NCBI GenBank assembly: GCA_964247055.1
Contig: OZ176052.1
Span: forward strand, 3,658,001 to 3,722,000
DNA length: 64,000 bases
From: Paragordius varius
Lineage: Eukaryota; Nematomorpha
Reading direction: 5' to 3'
Shown: positions 35,901-46,773 of the stretch, one piece after another
How positions within the stretch are numbered: position 1 is the first letter of the stretch
Layout: every line of letters begins with the position of its first letter
Program-made: the position numbers and the translations under genes
The notes under the pieces: model-generated
What the model was told of the DNA's origin: nothing
The model's input: the letters and a program-made list of their open reading frames with translations, nothing else
The model's database searches: none

Positions 35901-37108
35901 CTATGATATTTTAAATCTAAGAACCACAGAAAAATTCATTTAAATTGTTTAGTTAGAATTTAAAAAAAATATATAAAAGTTTTACCATTTTTAGATTATT
36001 TTTTACCAAATGAAAAAGTTAATTTGGTATGTAATTTATATTGCAGTTTTAATGGGAGAATCTCTTTTCCCAAATTTGTCATTACGGACACGTATTAAAT
36101 TGGTTCGATATGGATCTCATCGTATAGTAACACCTGACACGTGCTCTTTTGAAAAAGGTTGTTTGTTTCATAAAAATATTTGGTTAATAAACTTAAGTTT
36201 TCGAAGGTAACTTGAAAAAAAAATTTATATTTGATTCTTTATAGGTCAAATCATATTTTTACTATGCTAGATATAAACGAAATTATGGTGAATCCGCCCA
36301 CATTACAAAATGATTTGATGGAAAATGAAAGCCCCTCCTACTATATGGTATACCATAATTTAGAGAATGGATTGAATTATAAGGAAAAACCCATACAAAG
36401 TTTTGCAATAACTCCTGAGGTATTTATATAGTTAATAAAAATTAAACATAACTTAAAAACTACTAAATACAAATATTTTTGTCCCATGTATAGCCATACA
36501 TAGTTTATCCCTAATTATTTTAAATTATCTGAGTAATTACAATTGTGAAATTGAGTATACCAATGTACATCTTTATTTCACAACCCAAAAATTATTAGAT
36601 CCAAAAATTCTAGCTTTCTTTTAAAAAATATTTGTTTTAGTCAGCACATTTTGTATTTATAATTTCTGATTTTTGGGCTAAAAACCTTTTTTTCCAATTG
36701 ATATACTTTATTAAATTAAAGCTTTAAACCCCCTTTTTGAATTATATTAGGTATGTTCAGTTATTAAATATTTAATGAAGACATATCCAAAATACATTCC
36801 CATCTCCAAATTACCTTTGAGTGAGGAACGTGAAAAGGTATTTTATGTGATTTTTAACATTTTTAATTTCTCAATAAATCGTAAATTATTCTCGAAAATA
36901 TAGCTTTAATATTGCATTACATTGGTTTAATTAAAATTATTTTAATGGTTATATAATATACATTCACACACTTTTTACTAAATAATACGTATTTTAATAG
37001 ATTGATGTCGCATTGTCATTGTTTGAAAAAGGGCTCATCAAACTTCATTGCAAGCCAAAACCAGGCAAAAAAGTTACGAAAAAGAATTCATTGATAATTA
37101 TTGAATAA
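29954..37108 (+). CDS. NO66: Ribosomal oxygenase / JmjC histone demethylase NO66 (RIOX1), twelve exons
   Basis: Exons: 29954-30037, 30060-30154, 30183-30282, 30313-30426, 31154-31376, 32735-32902, 34537-34728, 35514-35726, 36047-36206, 36245-36419, 36751-36837, 37001-37108; 572 residues. NO66 is an Fe(II)/2-oxoglutarate oxygenase of nucleolus and nucleus that hydroxylates ribosomal protein uL2 (Rpl8) and has been reported to demethylate H3K4/K36. Seen here: [25 protein letters not shown], the iron-binding HxD in [18 protein letters not shown], the distal His in [21 protein letters not shown], and the winged-helix C-terminus ([23 protein letters not shown]). Every junction keeps phase. The N-terminus is much shorter than in Drosophila. 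Introns 1, 2, 3 and 9 are 22, 28, 30 and 38 nt; the others are 163-1634 nt and carry transposon remnants. Exon 1 and the exon 9 boundaries are the least certain. Confidence 0.93.
30038..30059 (+). other. Putative 22-nt intron 1 of NO66
   Basis: GT...AG interval with an internal in-frame TAG. Removal joins the ATG-bearing exon to the conserved AFEWLINP exon in phase 0. The N-terminus is not conserved, so this is the weakest of the short introns. Confidence 0.5.
30155..30182 (+). other. Putative 28-nt intron 2 of NO66
   Basis: Starts GTTTTT and ends ATGTAG. Its removal changes frame and gives [16 protein letters not shown], which lines up residue for residue with the family pattern FFxxxWExxPLLVxR. 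Confidence 0.75.
30283..30312 (+). other. Putative 30-nt intron 3 of NO66
   Basis: Starts GTTTGT, ends TTATAG. The length is a multiple of three, but the last codon is an in-frame TAG, so it cannot be translated through. Removal joins DQIITE to [15 protein letters not shown], close to the known NO66 sequence. Confidence 0.75.
30808..31010 (+). mobile_element. Family D MITE fragment in NO66 intron 4
   Basis: CAGTAAAAATTGAATTT followed by AAAAAGCCAACCATATTTTT matches the left arm of family D elements. The right end is not recognisable. Confidence 0.45.
31391..31910 (+). mobile_element. piggyBac-like MITE family C in NO66 intron 5
   Basis: CACTTTATTACC at the left and TAATGAAGTG at the right, with TTAA on both sides (31387-31390 and 31911-31914). 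The left TTAA lies only 10 bp past the 5' splice site of intron 5. Internal landmarks (CTACTGTTTTAAAGGTTATT) match the other copies. Confidence 0.75.
32221..32478 (+). mobile_element. Family D MITE in NO66 intron 5
   Basis: CAGTAAAAATTAAATTATAC at the left is mirrored by GTATAGTTCCAATTTTACT at the right, with AAGACAACCAACCATGC inside. Same family as 42095-43444 and about 40700-40925. Confidence 0.65.
33090..34060 (-). mobile_element. LINE reverse transcriptase remnant (central to 3' part)
   Basis: Minus-strand pieces, in order: [20 protein letters not shown], the RT motif [16 protein letters not shown], the catalytic region [14 protein letters not shown], a Cys-rich domain ([20 protein letters not shown]), and the C-terminal [19 protein letters not shown]. 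Frames change several times and stops are present, so it is dead. The active-site FADD has become FADN. It lies in NO66 intron 6. Confidence 0.8.
34085..34400 (+). mobile_element. LINE reverse transcriptase remnant in inverted orientation
   Basis: Plus strand: [15 protein letters not shown], then [13 protein letters not shown] (RT motif A region) and [14 protein letters not shown], then GLSETISI and a GQHQD equivalent. This overlaps in element coordinates with the start of the minus-strand piece at 33090-34060 and lies head to head with it, as in a 5' inversion of one insertion or two insertions of one family. Confidence 0.75.
34807..35187 (+). CDS. Hypothetical hydrophobic protein of 126 residues inside NO66 intron 7
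   Basis: Open frame from a real ATG ([20 protein letters not shown] ...) to TAA, wholly inside an intron of NO66 on the same strand. The first 20 residues would form a signal anchor, and further hydrophobic segments follow, including [12 protein letters not shown] and [15 protein letters not shown] recognise no family. A frame of this length is near what chance could give somewhere in DNA this AT-rich, so it may not be a gene; its middle is a little richer in GC than the surrounding intron. Confidence 0.2.
   Translation: MWFLRIYVFVAIFLIVQRFFSSGVDKQNITHINIFRFIFCLILNLEYWANYKKIMCFIFFNLNLLEYTLVKYVNGVTVSLYKHFYNEVYLVVFTNWCYVLALKNILFRNTFLSYMDFLISLAIIYK
36207..36244 (+). other. Putative 38-nt intron 9 of NO66
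   Basis: GTAACTT...TTTATAG. Phase 2 on both sides, and the exon after it carries the conserved [10 protein letters not shown] block. Confidence 0.6.
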
Positions 37109-38439
37109 TATTATTGACATGGTGTAAAGAATAAATAAACATATAGTTATATATATATATAATTTTTTACGTATATTAATTAATATATTCACAATTACAG
37201 TATGCATAATAACGTTGATCCATTGGTAATACAGTAGCGTATGGTATATAACAAATTTTGTCCATTAATTAAAATTTTATGTTATCAGATAGCAAAATCA
37301 TGTGACAAGTTTTGTTATTTTTTACCAAAAAATATGAAGTTGACTTAAACTAATGTGCATACATGTGTGCCTATAACATGTAAGAGTGGAGAATTATAGG
37401 AAAGGCTAGACTTTATAACAATGATCTCTAACCTAGGGCCCCATAAAAATTATGGGGGGCTGAATAATATTTTTCCCTTTTTTCTAGTTACTAGAAATAT
37501 AGTAAAACCTAATAATTTAAATCTTTAAATAAGTTGTGTCCATGATTTCATAAGCAAAATTTGTTATCATAAAAGATAAATTTTTCTATCATTTGCTTCT
37601 AAATATAATGATATATGCCATCTCAATTTTAGGACTAATAAAAATAATAGAGCTATAATCAGTATTTGTGAGATCGAAATAAATTCGATAGGACCGTTTC
37701 GATTCAAATTATGGCATGGAATATATTTTTAACTTTTAGGAGGACGTATAGACAGAGAAAAGTTTTAAAACCGTAGTATTATCGATTGCGGATATATGCA
37801 TTTTTTAAAAATTTGTAATAAATATTTTTTGTAAGTTTTAAACCATATATCACGTAACAATAACTCAAAATCTGCATAATTCTAAATATTCAAATTGTCC
37901 GAGAGCTAGAGAAAGCGTTATATCGTGTATTATAAATAAATGAAAATAACTTAGTTTATAGAAAAAACTTTGTTTATTAGCGAAGACTGGTAAAGAAAAA
38001 AACTGTTGTTTAGTTGACATTTACCTTAGAGGTACCGCGCACAAAGCTTGGTTGTCCATCCTACATGCTTTTTTTAATATTTTTTCCTCAAAAATACATT
38101 TTATATATTTGACTTTTACTAGATAATTTTCTAATATTATTTTATATAAAATGTATGAAAATAAAAATAGTTACAATTTTTTTCTTATTTCCTCTTTTCG
38201 GAATTCTTTATTGAGTTGCTTTCCATCTATATTATTTGTTAATAAATATATATTTGGTTTACACACATATTGTGGTTCTGTTGCCCATAATTCCCCTTTG
38301 ATCAAGAATAATATTACTAATGAATTAAATGAAACCAATTTTTTACTAAATCTATGTTAAACTGACATCGAACTTACGAATTAAGTGCCATTTCAATTAT
38401 TTTCATTCCGTGTAAAGCGAAAAACAAAATGTACTTTTG
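37109..38439. other. Intergenic between NO66 and the homeobox gene
   Basis: Contains repeat G copy 2 (about 37218-37400) and a piece near 37420-37460 (CTCTAACCTAGGGCCCC) that looks like the end of a hAT-type MITE. A 69-codon frame at 38151-38360 is not supported as a gene. Confidence 0.5.
37130..37135 (+). promoter_or_regulatory. Polyadenylation signal for NO66
   Basis: AATAAA 22 bp after the stop codon of NO66 (followed by a second AAATAAA overlap). Confidence 0.6.
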
Positions 38440-38922
38440 ATGGCCCTATCTATTACACCGTTATCGTCAACGAATCCCCTTGTCACTCAGTATTACACCT
38501 TACCAATAATTTCATCTGCCGATAAAAATGTTCCTAATAATATCACTAAGAATACATTACTCACAACAAGTTCGACATTCAATGGCCTGGGTAATTTGAA
38601 CTTATCATTTATTCTTCGTTTCCGTTTTTACTTTAATATTCTTTTTAATTTTTCATATTGCTAAAGTTGCTGCTAAAAAGTTAACCTTTTAACTGTAGTA
38701 ATTTGAATTTTATTATTAATTAGACTCCTGTCAAAATTTGCATAAGTTTAAAAGAATCCAAAATACCGTAAGTAAGTTGTAACAGATATGCACCAATATT
38801 TTATATGATATTTATTTTTAGATTAGTTTCTTTAGAAGGTATCAAGACATTAATGCTTTTAATTTTAATTTAAAATGCCGTGTTATAATTTTATAATAAA
38901 CACAAGACAATTAAAAGTCAGC

Positions 38923-38958
<36 letters not shown>

Positions 38959-41900
38959 TAGTGTCTATTCATAAGTTTTTACGGGTTTTATATTAAAAAC
39001 ACTAGTAATTTTGAAAGGGATCAATATTTAATTCAAATATTGTGTGTCGCTTTCATACCATTCCTCTCATCATAAGGTAAAGCATAATTACCGTGCCAGA
39101 AAAACTGATTAACATTTGCGATATATCAATCGTCAAGCCATTTTTCAATGTTTTCAAAATTATTTCAGTGCTACTCTGCGAGGGGCCCTATTGATGCGAG
39201 GTTATATTAAATGGAGCTTGCAGGAGTCAGATGATGCGGAAAAAATTACCGTCGAAGCGATTTAAATGTGTCTCGTTGGTTTGCATGACGGGACGTCGTG
39301 TAGCATAGCAATATTTGTGGCTCATTCCAGTTGTTTTACAAATGCATGGTTTTAATTTGGAATAGCGACAGTGTTTTGCATAAATGCTCTTCTTCCCAAT
39401 TCGATGCTAAATTCGATGTTAAAGCAGGATTTCACAAGTTAGTTTGCAATTAACGATTTGATGTTTACTCCATTTATCATGTTTATTGGTCTTTCCTATT
39501 GCTCTTAGACATCTATTGATTGCTGATACATGTAATGGTGTAAATCTTTATCATCTTTGCAATTTGTAGCGTACAAGAGCGCCAACTTTCTTTCATCTTG
39601 TAAACTAAACGTTTACATTTTTAGAAACGATGTTTCACATGTTTCAATCAATGGAGCATGTTAACCATATGTTTCTACCAAACGAAACTTTCAGCGGTGT
39701 TAATTTCTCTGATGATGCAGGCCGCAAAATTCCTCTTCAGACACAAAATTCGACATAATTACTGAATGATAAAAACTAGACGCTAGTTTTTGGTATATTC
39801 AACTTGTGTGTGTTGTCGTTTATGTCAGATCATTGGGGTTTATAATAAATCGTTCGCGTATTTTTCTTTGACGTCTTTTAGTTAAACCAGTAATAGCTTA
39901 GGAATACAATACGTATATATAACAATGAATTAATCAAATCTGTCTCATTTAAGGCTAATTTGGTAAAATACACCTATATACTAAAATAGGTAACAATAGA
40001 AGTACCACAAACACATCTCAAAATCAAAACTTACCAGTTTATGAAACACACCATTATTTAATGAACAAATTACCCTATCAAGCGTCTTCAATCTTTGATA
40101 TAGCAACGCTCAAGAGTGCCGATATTATTAATAGCAATCTCAATCACAATCATCAGTATAGTAGTAATCTAACCAATAACTTGCAAAATACGTTGGATTC
40201 TTCCCTTTCTTCAGCATTTTCCACGGATTTCACTTCCCCAACAAATAGTAGCGTGAGTTTTGATGAAGTTTCCTACAATAACTTCAACAATAATAATATT
40301 AATAATTCATCGACATACATTAGTAACAATTTGTACCAAAGTGGATTTAGCATTTATGGTTTCCCTCACAATAAACAACGCAAAAGGACACATTATACTC
40401 AAGAACAACTAAACTGTTTGGAGGATTTGTTTCAAAAAAATCATTACCCAAATTCGGAGGAAAAGAAAAAATTATCATACAAAATCGATATTGAAGAGGC
40501 AAAAATACATGTATCATATTAAATAATTTTGATTTTTTGTTTAATTTAAATGTTTCTTGGGAAAATATTTCAATTTTTGGAAGTTATGAACAGATTAGCA
40601 AAAATACATAGTTTTATGGGGTACGCTTAAACCATATTTTATATATAGATTAATATGCTGTTTCGCATTCATTTATAAGTTTTTGTATTTTTAAGTGGTC
40701 AACCATCCTTTAAATAAATTAAGCACTTAGAGAATTTTTTTTGAAAAGACAACCATACTTTTTAAACTTTGAATTATCTTAATAACTATATTCCTTGATT
40801 GGGTGTGTTACCAATTTATATCTATATTCATTATTTTGCCAACCCAAAATAATGAGTTATAAACTTAAAAATCTTATTTGTCTGTTAGTTTATATATTTT
40901 GTCCGTATAATTTCAAAAATTACTGTACTTTAATTTTAGGTATGGTTTCAAAACCGAAGATCTCGCGAAAACAAAAGCAAGAAATTTGGCAATAAGAAAA
41001 TGAAGATGGCAACCAATTCGTTCGAAGGTTTTAATACATTGTTTAATTTGATTTATTTTATGGTATCGTTACGTCAGTACACTACTCACTATAATATGTT
41101 AACATTAAACTGAAACTTAATTAACCAGATTTTCAGTGTCGTGTTAATTAAAATATAGGTTTGACAAGACAAAGTTTTTCAAACAATTCCAAAGAATATA
41201 TTTTCCCTAGATGTTATCAGGTGATTAGTAATTTTTGGATGGCGATATTTAAGTAAACAAAAAAATATTTATTATTTTTACCATATATTAAAATGCTAAA
41301 TTCTATTAAATCATGTCCAAAAAATATTTGTGTTTCAATATCAACTTATCCGCAATAATGTTGGATTGTGACCTAATATTATTTATATAAAAATCACAGG
41401 TTTAAATAGGTAACAATCCAAATTTATTGAATTTACTATTTACATTACATATTTATTAAAAACATGAATTTTTAAGTACAAATTTGGAAAAGCAATCAAA
41501 AAGGCTTCATGGTGTTTTAACAGTTTGGGCACGACCTTTTCACTTTTTTGTCAGCGGTGGTAGTTTTTTATCCCAGTGCCCAATCTTGGAAATAAACTAC
41601 TGTTTTAAAGGTTATTATAGTTAAAATTTAATTATCTAAAAATGTTGTTTTGTATTAGATAAAAAGCTTATATTTTTACAGTTTTATGACTTCTAGAGTT
41701 TAAAATTGTTACCGCTTCAAATAAGACTAAACAGCTGTTATTAAATCGATAAATATCATGTTGCTGGTAAAGTGCAATTTGAAACCTTACTGTTTATCAT
41801 TTTCATTTTCTAACCATAATAAACATTTAATTGCCTATTCCATTTATCAAATCAAAAAAAAGATAAAAAATGGCGGCGAAAACGTTTGAGATAAGATTTT

Positions 41901-44900
41901 TTATTTATATTTTCAAAGAAATTTTTTTAGTATCGTGTGAAACGGCTAAATATCGCATATTTTTAATTCGACATAGTATCTTAAATACTTTTGCTTTATC
42001 GCATATTAAACTACACCAAAAGATGAAGTGTTAATCTAATTTTTAACATAGAGCATTTCCTAATCATGTCACTCAATATCTTTAATGTATTTTACAGTAA
42101 AAACTAAAATTATACTGACAAAACGAAAAATATAGAGACAATTTTTTTTTCAAAAGACAACCGTGCTTTTTCAAACCTTAATTTTTTTCCATATAAATTA
42201 TTTAATTACAATTGAAAATATATAACAGACAACAAATTTTAACTTTTTTAAACTGCCAATTTATTTCATTAAAGTACATATCTGAAAAGAAAATTGGTCT
42301 AGTATGAAAGAATTTTTTTATATTAGAGTTTATCGATATTTTTTGGCCTCGATTTAACATTAAACTCGAAAATTAAAAGTTTTTAGATATGAAGCCATGT
42401 ATTTTAAATCATTCGAAAGAGCGCAAAAAACTGAATTTTTAAATGGTAGTAAGTCATTTAAATCAAGCGGATGTAAAAGTTATTTGGATTTAAATGGTCG
42501 AAATTTTCAATCCTTAAATAAGTCAAGAATTTTCACAGACAAACCAATTTGAAAATCATATAAATTATTTTAATATAATTATTAGGGTTATATTAGTATT
42601 TAATTTAAAAAAAAATGTTTAAGCTTTTGGGTTGCTTTTTTTATAAAAAATAATTATTATCATAAATATTTTACCTAGTGGATACTAAAATGCATAGTTA
42701 TAACCGTAAATTTATTACATAATGGCTATAAAAGATCAAAAATACCTTAAACTTTGTTTATCTTTAAAATTTCGATATAATCAGCCTCGTAAAGAAAATA
42801 AATTAATATTGATGAGATGGTAATTTTTAAAAAACAAAAAACTTAAAATTGGCTGTTTTGAGTGACAAAGCAATAAAAAATGTTTTAATCAAAAAAACTT
42901 TCTTGTGTTATCTTTTTTGGACATTCATCACCATCTAAACAAAGTTTGAGCTATTTTCATCCATTAGTTTTAAAAATATAATAATTAAAAAAAATGCTCT
43001 CGCTTCGCGCGTTTGTCGCTCTTTGTGTCCAATATTAACTGTCGATGTAATACATATTAGTATTCATTTTATAAAGTTTTTATTACTCTTTCGATGGGCA
43101 TTACCCGTATATTTTCAAAAAACATTTTTTAGTAAAATTTTGATAAAGAGGGCCCATAATCAAAGAAATCAAATTATACAAAATTCTTCCATCGAGTTAT
43201 AATTTTTATTTCAGATTTACTGTTAAAATGATACTAAATATCAGAAAATGCAAAAAACTCGAGTGGCAGAAAAATTTGTTGTCCAGTGTAATTGATTATA
43301 TTACCAATTTACATCTCGATATACTTTTACTTTTAAAACCATTTATATTATAAAAATCAAGAATTATGAATTATGGTTGCTAGAAAACAATATTTGTCTT
43401 TTTTATATTTTTACGTTTTGTCCTTATAATATCAATTTTTACTGTATTTTTATTTATTTAAAAAATATTACCAGATTCGGAATCAAATTTATCACAAGAT
43501 ATTATGGATATGAATAATGAGAGTTATCAAAATGATCAATGTGAACAAAATAATACTACACATTTTAGAAGTAATAATTTGCTGGATTCAAGCTATAAAT
43601 CCTCCAATATTGGTTACACTTACAATAATAAAAATAATCAATATATTGAAATAGCAAACAATAACTGTAATAACATAAAAGCGCCAGAAACCTCTGACAA
43701 TATGTACTTTTTAAGCAAATACATATATGATAAAAAGACGAATCAAATCATAGAGCAAAAATTTGATTACAATAATGTCAAGAATTTGCTTATTCATAAT
43801 CAATCTCATATGAATGAGGTCCTACCAACTCCCCTACTTTCTAATTTTTTGAATAAATCTACTGGCAGTAATACAATGCAAAATGGTACATCAAATCACA
43901 TTTTACATGCCAAAAGTGGTATGCTAAATGTTCAATGGAACAACAATGTTATGTTTAAAAGCATTAATGATTCCAACAACCTTAATGGTAATGTTGCAAA
44001 CACAACTTACAATTTAAATGATTATATTAACATCAATAAAAATTTAATGGTGGCCAGTAAAGCAATGATTTTAACCAATTCAAACGGTTCTGCATATATC
44101 CCCAAAAATATTGTAAGTGATCAAAATTGTGCCATGGTAAAAGGCAATGATAATATATTAAACTTAAATCGGTCATCATCCATCCTCGATTTGGTTAATG
44201 CACAAAATTCTACGGTTCCAGCTTCAGCAACAACATTAGATAATTTGGTTTATAGCGTTTTGAACAAATGTAAACCAAGCATATATTTAGAGCATAATTA
44301 CAAAACAACATCGATTGAAAACGGAACATCAACTGCAATGACTGGCGACTCAAATAACAAAATTTATAATAATTTCAATATAAATGTTGATAAAGAGCCT
44401 GAAAATTATAATAAATATGATGTTAACACACCGAGTTATGGCCAGCAAGGAATTGACCCAAAACAAAAGTCCACGACGATGGATGAAATGATATCAAAAT
44501 CGTTACAACCAATCTCTGATTACGTTTGTAGCGGCGAACCTTATGAAAATTTTGGCTGCCAAGAGTATCCAGCAGTGTCTGATAATGCACATTGTTCAAA
44601 CAATTCGTCTTGGTCCTTTTTTCTCGATGACACGGTGGATAATGGAATGGATCTTTGCAATGAAGAATTCGCCGCACATAATAGTATCAGTACGCCAAAT
44701 TATTACGAGAATAAAACACCCTCACCCCTATTCGATTTCCCTACCGATATATTTCAATCAAGCCCACTACCTTTGAGTGTTACTACGGGCAAAAACAGTT
44801 TTATTCATACTACACATAATTATTTCCCGAATGAATCAATCAATGATGACTTATATACAGATTCATGTCCACAAGTTGATGATAATTATGAATTAAAAAA

Positions 44901-45252
44901 TTTTCTGGTCCCATCGCCGAAATATGAGATACCCGGTCTGAAATCGCTAAATGAACAACCCAGCTTCTTTGAAACATTGAGCAAAATACAATTTGAGGAA
45001 AGCTTTAAGCAACCGACAAACCAATTACCCCCTTTGTCATTTTATTTTAAGCATAGCAACAATCATAGTTTTAAGGACAATGCTGATACAACAAGCAAAG
45101 AAACGTTTGATTTTTTTCATGATGAAACACCCATAAATATGGCAGAAACTTTACCATCCAATTTATCTTACAATATTAATAATAGCAATCTTAACGGCCT
45201 TTACGATGGGTTTGAAATGGCAGACATATTCCCAAATTATGAAAATATGTGA
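38440..45252 (+). CDS. PRD-class (Q50) homeodomain transcription factor, Asn-rich, four exons
   Basis: Exons: 38440-38590, 39990-40510, 40940-41027, 43475-45252; 845 residues; phases 1, 0, 1. The homeodomain covers residues 179-238: KQRKRTHYTQEQLNCLEDLF in helix 1 and HVWFQNRRSRENK in helix 3, with L16, F20, W48, F49, N51 and R53 all present. Position 50 is Gln. The intron between homeodomain codons 46 and 47 is the classic PRD-class position. HYP after helix 1 also fits PRD-like proteins. The rest is low-complexity and Asn/Ser-rich, as is common for insect developmental regulators; the C-terminus is acidic (FEMADIFPNYENM) and could activate transcription. The sequence is too divergent (HY in place of the usual TF at positions 7-8) to assign an orthologue among otd, Rx, hbn, al or similar genes. 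Confidence 0.88.
38928..38959. repeat. (TA)n microsatellite
   Basis: TA-rich run with one interruption in intron 1 of the homeobox gene. Confidence 0.75.
39155..39905 (-). mobile_element. mariner transposon remnant
   Basis: On the minus strand several conserved mariner transposase pieces are readable in changing frames: a start MSNFVSEEEF, then KFRLVETYG and HAPLIETCET (matching the mariner pattern RxLVETYGEHAPSxxTCE), CLRAIGKTNKHDKWSKHQ (matching RLKAMGxxxKxGxWVPHEL) and LTCEILL. Stops and frame changes make it non-functional. The 5' flank AAGACGTCAAAGAAAAA matches the fragment at 13500-13690. It lies in intron 1 of the homeobox gene. Confidence 0.75.
40700..40925 (+). mobile_element. Family D MITE in homeobox intron 2
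   Basis: GAAAAGACAACCATACTTTT on the left and TTTGTCCGTATAATTTC ... ATTACTG on the right match family D; TA follows. The left end is eroded. The right end stops 14 bp before exon 3. Confidence 0.55.
41510..42030 (-). mobile_element. piggyBac-like MITE family C in homeobox intron 3
   Basis: ATGGCGGCGAAAACGTTTGA, TTTTCTAACCATAATA and CTACTGTTTTAAAGGTTATT are shared with other copies. The right end GATGAAGTG is followed by TTAA (42031-42034); the left end is eroded. Confidence 0.65.
42095..43444 (+). mobile_element. Family D MITE split by a Harbinger-like element
   Basis: CAGTAAAAACTAAAATTATA at the left and CAATTTTTACTG at the right, with TA on both sides (42093-42094, 43445-43446), plus GACAACCGTGCTTTTTC inside. 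About 290 bp of its own sequence surrounds the element at 42226-43288. It ends 30 bp before exon 4 of the homeobox gene. Confidence 0.75.
42226..43288 (-). mobile_element. Harbinger-like non-autonomous element H, copy 2
   Basis: Inverted copy of 20197-21304 with the same order of landmarks (CGAAATTTTAAAGATAAAC, GCGAAGCGAGA, TGATACTAAATATCAGAAAA and others on one strand or the other). Flanked by TAA on both sides (42223-42225, 43289-43291), fitting a TWA target. One end has lost two bases of the terminal repeat. Confidence 0.75.
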
Positions 45253-46773
45253 ACATTAAAATCAAGGTGCCATTTTGTGAACAATAATTTATTGCAATAA
45301 TTAGCATTCAGGATCTCCTCTTAATACACGAAATAATGCACAATCGTCGGATAATAGCAAATTATATATACAACTCAGGAGTTTCTAAAGCATATATATA
45401 TATTATAATGCCATAAGAAATTAAATTTGCTCAAATTTTTATTTATACAAATGAAAATATTCGCTAATTTATAATATATGATAGATATATATAGATTAAG
45501 ACCAAAGTTATTTGAATCTATACTATGTAAAACAGCAAATTATTTTGACCTATAGTTAATTCATAGTTTTATTAATTTAAATAAAGTTATATTTTGATAT
45601 TATTATAGTTAATAAATTTTTTCTATAATAATTTTAATTAAATTAAAGAGAACGGTTGCTTATAAGGCTTTTGTTAGATGTATGCTTAAAAATGATGTGC
45701 CAAAATTTTCAGCATTCCTTTCGCAATCCCTTTGGTCCTAACATAGTTTCTTTAACAAAAATAACTTAGATGTATCAAATTTTTTGGACAAATAACACGG
45801 CTCAATACCAGGACCAAGAAATAAAATAAAAAAATGTTTTCCCATTCTACCTGATTCATTAAAAAATAAAAAAATTTTCAAACCAAATAGTTCCGCTTCC
45901 AAAGATTTTTTGCCATTTTGATTTAGATTCCATTTTATTTGGTTAAAGGGTTTGGATTTCGATTTTTTTTTTAAAAATTTACATATAACCTAACTTTATT
46001 ATCAAATGTGATCAACGTAAAATTGAAGCCATATAAATTTATCTTTCTCTTTACTTTACGATAAAATATCTAAATGATAATTAAACGAAATATTTAACGA
46101 TATTCATCTATAAAGTTAAAATTGATTTATGTAAAAGCTATAAGTTTTTTTATTTATTACCTAACCGCAGGTTAACTATTTTAAAAACTTTTTGATGCAA
46201 CACTTCTTGAGGTCCGCCGTTCCAATCCCATGAGTTTTTTTAATTATCTCAGCAACGGTTTAAATTTTTAAGGTGACAGTACTGTCCTTTTAACACAAAG
46301 ACACAAAATAAAACGCGGTTTAAAATTAAAATACCTTTAGATTCAGCAAACTTAGTTTTTTATTTCAGTTACATAATAAATTATAGGATTTAAATTTATT
46401 TACCAATTTTTAAAGTTATGGATGTCGAAATTTAAAAATACAGATTACATATAAAATTACGAAATATTTAAGTTAAAAATAATTGTAAATTGTATGATAA
46501 AAAATATTTGGTTGTATTACAATGATTGTTTTGATATTGCCTGTTTTGCATATATGCAAAATATATAAAAATTTTAATTATAATGTTTGAATATTAATTT
46601 GTTTAATCAATCACATAGAATCCATATTATTCATAAATTAAAATACATAATATAAATTATTAATAAAGCAGCGGTTTACAAGCAGAATCAAAAAAATTAC
46701 AAAATATCATATAAATTAATTTTAAAATTATATGCAAGCAACCTAAAGATCATTATATATACTAAGTATAAAA
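45253..46773. other. Convergent intergenic region between the homeobox gene and the Zasp-like gene
   Basis: Both genes end here. An AATAAA at about 45580-45585 could serve the homeobox gene. Otherwise AT-rich with no gene or repeat that I can support. Confidence 0.5.

Noticed and set aside
36027-36046. A GT...AG interval of 16-20 nt just before NO66 exon 9 that could be another tiny intron with a small extra exon upstream
   Set aside because: Using it either creates a stop or needs a 16-nt intron. A single 320-nt intron joining 35726 to 36047 keeps phase and is simpler.
38928-38959. TA-rich run as a possible origin or promoter
   Set aside because: Simple TA microsatellites are common here and nothing around this one suggests function.
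44423-44776. Frames on both strands inside homeobox exon 4
   Set aside because: Shadows of the long Asn/Ser-rich exon, which is supported by splice phase and continuity with the homeodomain.
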